From the NCBI RefSeq assembly GCF_036013745.1, contig NZ_CP107880.1, positions 868,001 through 932,000 of the forward strand: 64,000 bases of DNA, in the 5' to 3' direction. A program made the position numbers and the translations under genes. The notes under the pieces were generated by a model. It ran no database searches. It saw only the letters and a program-made list of their open reading frames with translations, and was not told the origin of the DNA. This DNA comes from Streptomyces sp. NBC_00483 (GTDB lineage Bacteria; Actinomycetota; Actinomycetes; Streptomycetales; Streptomycetaceae). Below are positions 63,124-64,000 of this stretch, piece after piece; position 1 is the first letter of the stretch, and each line of letters begins with the position of its first letter.

Positions 63124-63592
63124 CGCGCACTCCTTGTGTGTCGGGTAACCCGCTTCGGCGGTCCGTCCCTGCGTCGCGCGGGGTCCGGCGCCCGATCGGG
63201 CTTGTGTAGAGGGCCAGTTCGGGCGCGGTGGCGCCGGTTGTCGCTCGTTGGGTCGGCCGTGGTTCTCGGTCTGTCCCTGTACGGCCACCATGGGTCGAGG
63301 TGTCGGACCCACTTGCGGTAACCGTGCGGCTACAGCCTAACCATATGAGCGGGGGTCCGCTCACTGGGGCTGGAATCTCTGGGTCTTTCGGAGGTCGCCT
63401 GGCGTTCATTCAGCCATGGACACCCGTCCAGGCGCGAAGGGTTTTCGCTCGTACGGGGGCACTTCAGGACATCACGGCGTGTCGCCAGGTGGTGTTGACG
63501 CGGCCCCAGGCGTCACCCGGGGCCGACGAGGCGCGTGGGACGGGGCGGCCGACGCCGAAGATTGGCGTCAACTCGCCCCCTGCCGCCGGAGG
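63124..63592. other. 469-bp region without a recognised gene
   Basis: Long frames here on both strands lack family similarity and ribosome sites. On the minus strand TAGGCT (63334-63339) is a possible -10 for the small peptide gene, giving a leader of about 200 bases. A perfect inverted repeat TGAGCGG-GGGT-CCGCTCA lies at 63346-63363, upstream of it. The remainder (63365-63592) shows nothing I can name. Confidence 0.5.
63346..63363. promoter_or_regulatory. Inverted repeat, possible operator
   Basis: Seven-base perfect arms TGAGCGG and CCGCTCA around GGGT, just upstream of a possible minus-strand -10 (63334-63339). It could be a repressor site for the small peptide gene or a weak hairpin. Confidence 0.4.
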
Positions 63593-64000
63593 CTAATCGC
63601 TCTCGACCGGAACGTTCGCTGCTCGCCCGCGCAGGGTCCGTACAAGGAAGAACGCCCCCACCAGCACGACGACCGCGACCAGGACGAGCAGGTCCGGGAC
63701 GCGGTCGCCCATGCCGCGCGCCCACTGCTCGGCGGCGAACGAGTTGTCGACGTCGAGGAGTCCGGGAAGCGCCGTCGTCCCGTCGAAGACCAGAAACAGC
63801 GTGCCGAGCGCCAGGAAGAACAGACCGGAAGCCAGCGACGTCGAGTGCGTTTCGAAACGGCCGATGCGGACCGGACGGCCGCGCAGCCACCGCTTCCCGC
63901 CAAGGTCGAACCGTTCCCACAACAGCGCGAGCAGGAACAGCGGTACGGCCATGCCCAGGGCGTACACCGCGAGCAGCGCTCCGCCGTACACCGGGTGCCC
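63593..64000 (-). CDS. CcdA/DsbD-type membrane protein (N-terminus outside window)
   Basis: The C-terminal 135 residues of a polytopic membrane protein that continues past base 64000. The visible helices are GGALLAVYALGMAVPLFLLA, SLASGLFFLALGTLFLVFDG and LLVLVAVVVLVGAFFLVRTL. The first matches the last part of the CcdA/DsbD repeat, in which paired Cys carry electrons from cytoplasmic thioredoxin to the outside. The Cys-bearing part is not visible, so activity cannot be judged. The Arg-rich loop FDLGGKRWLRGRPVRIGRFE is extra to the minimal family. Confidence 0.75.
   Translation of the reverse strand, partial: GHPVYGGALLAVYALGMAVPLFLLALLWERFDLGGKRWLRGRPVRIGRFETHSTSLASGLFFLALGTLFLVFDGTTALPGLLDVDNSFAAEQWARGMGDRVPDLLVLVAVVVLVGAFFLVRTLRGRAANVPVESD

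Overview
The window is high-GC actinobacterial DNA, almost certainly a Streptomyces chromosome. Nearly every codon ends in G or C, GTG starts and 4-base GTGA/ATGA overlaps are common, several genes look leaderless, and the gene families are typical of the genus: ergothioneine genes, a cyclic-di-GMP GGDEF/EAL protein, a DUF574 methyltransferase, a SpoIIE-type phosphatase, a class F sortase and a DasR-like site. From memory only, the order egtABCD ... sdh-lysR ... GGDEF/EAL ... lipoprotein ... sortase ... fpg resembles the S. coelicolor left-arm region around SCO0910-SCO0945. I could not check this.

Layout. 1-3345: a LacI regulator cut by the window edge, a secreted GH18 protein, a PemK/MazF-like protein and a convergent bacterial PARG-type macro-domain protein. 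3574-7944: the egtABCD operon for ergothioneine. 7984-9576: a methyltransferase and a divergent TetR regulator sharing two operator-like repeats. 9635-13398: the most unusual block, a four-gene minus-strand operon. It starts from a near-consensus promoter with a 50-residue peptide carrying three evenly spaced Gly-Cys-Ile-Ser motifs, followed by an intact adenylate-forming enzyme, a small WH...HH protein and an MFS exporter. I read it as a candidate peptide natural-product (RiPP-like) cassette of a type I do not recognise.

13466-23048: a sugar-binding lipoprotein with a DasR-like operator, dodecin, a MITE-like element, a HAD phosphatase, a luciferase-like oxidoreductase, a secreted esterase, a phosphodiester glycosidase, a UvrA paralogue and a dienelactone-hydrolase-like protein without a visible nucleophile. 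23251-27653: a three-subunit succinate dehydrogenase with a divergent LysR regulator. 27755-36022: c-di-GMP turnover, DUF574 methyltransferase, cell-surface proteins and a sortase. 36030-39621: a Tat-type deacetylase lipoprotein, a stress protein, an amino acid permease and an ECF sigma factor. 40323-44375: a LytS/LytR-type two-component system wrapped around an acetate/SSS symporter and its small partner. A zinc-finger anti-sigma factor, an Fpg/Nei glycosylase, a SpoIIE phosphatase and a lipase maturation factor follow.

49538-58520: a compact L-fucose-type (non-phosphorylating) catabolic operon. It has a FadR-type GntR regulator with a palindromic operator, a ribose-type ABC importer, L-fuconate dehydratase, short-chain dehydrogenase, aldo/keto reductase, mutarotase and lactonase. 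58838-62862: a TetR regulator divergent from an APC permease and an amidohydrolase. 62947-64000: a 58-codon peptide gene with a strong ribosome site, about 470 bp without a recognised gene, and the end of a CcdA-type thiol-redox membrane protein cut by the window edge.

Non-coding structure. A dispersed repeat with the core GGGGCTCTGCCCC occurs five times, and one copy forms part of the N-terminal coding region of the sugar permease. Short tandem duplications lie on several stop codons. No tRNA, rRNA, CRISPR array, prophage or transposase gene was seen.
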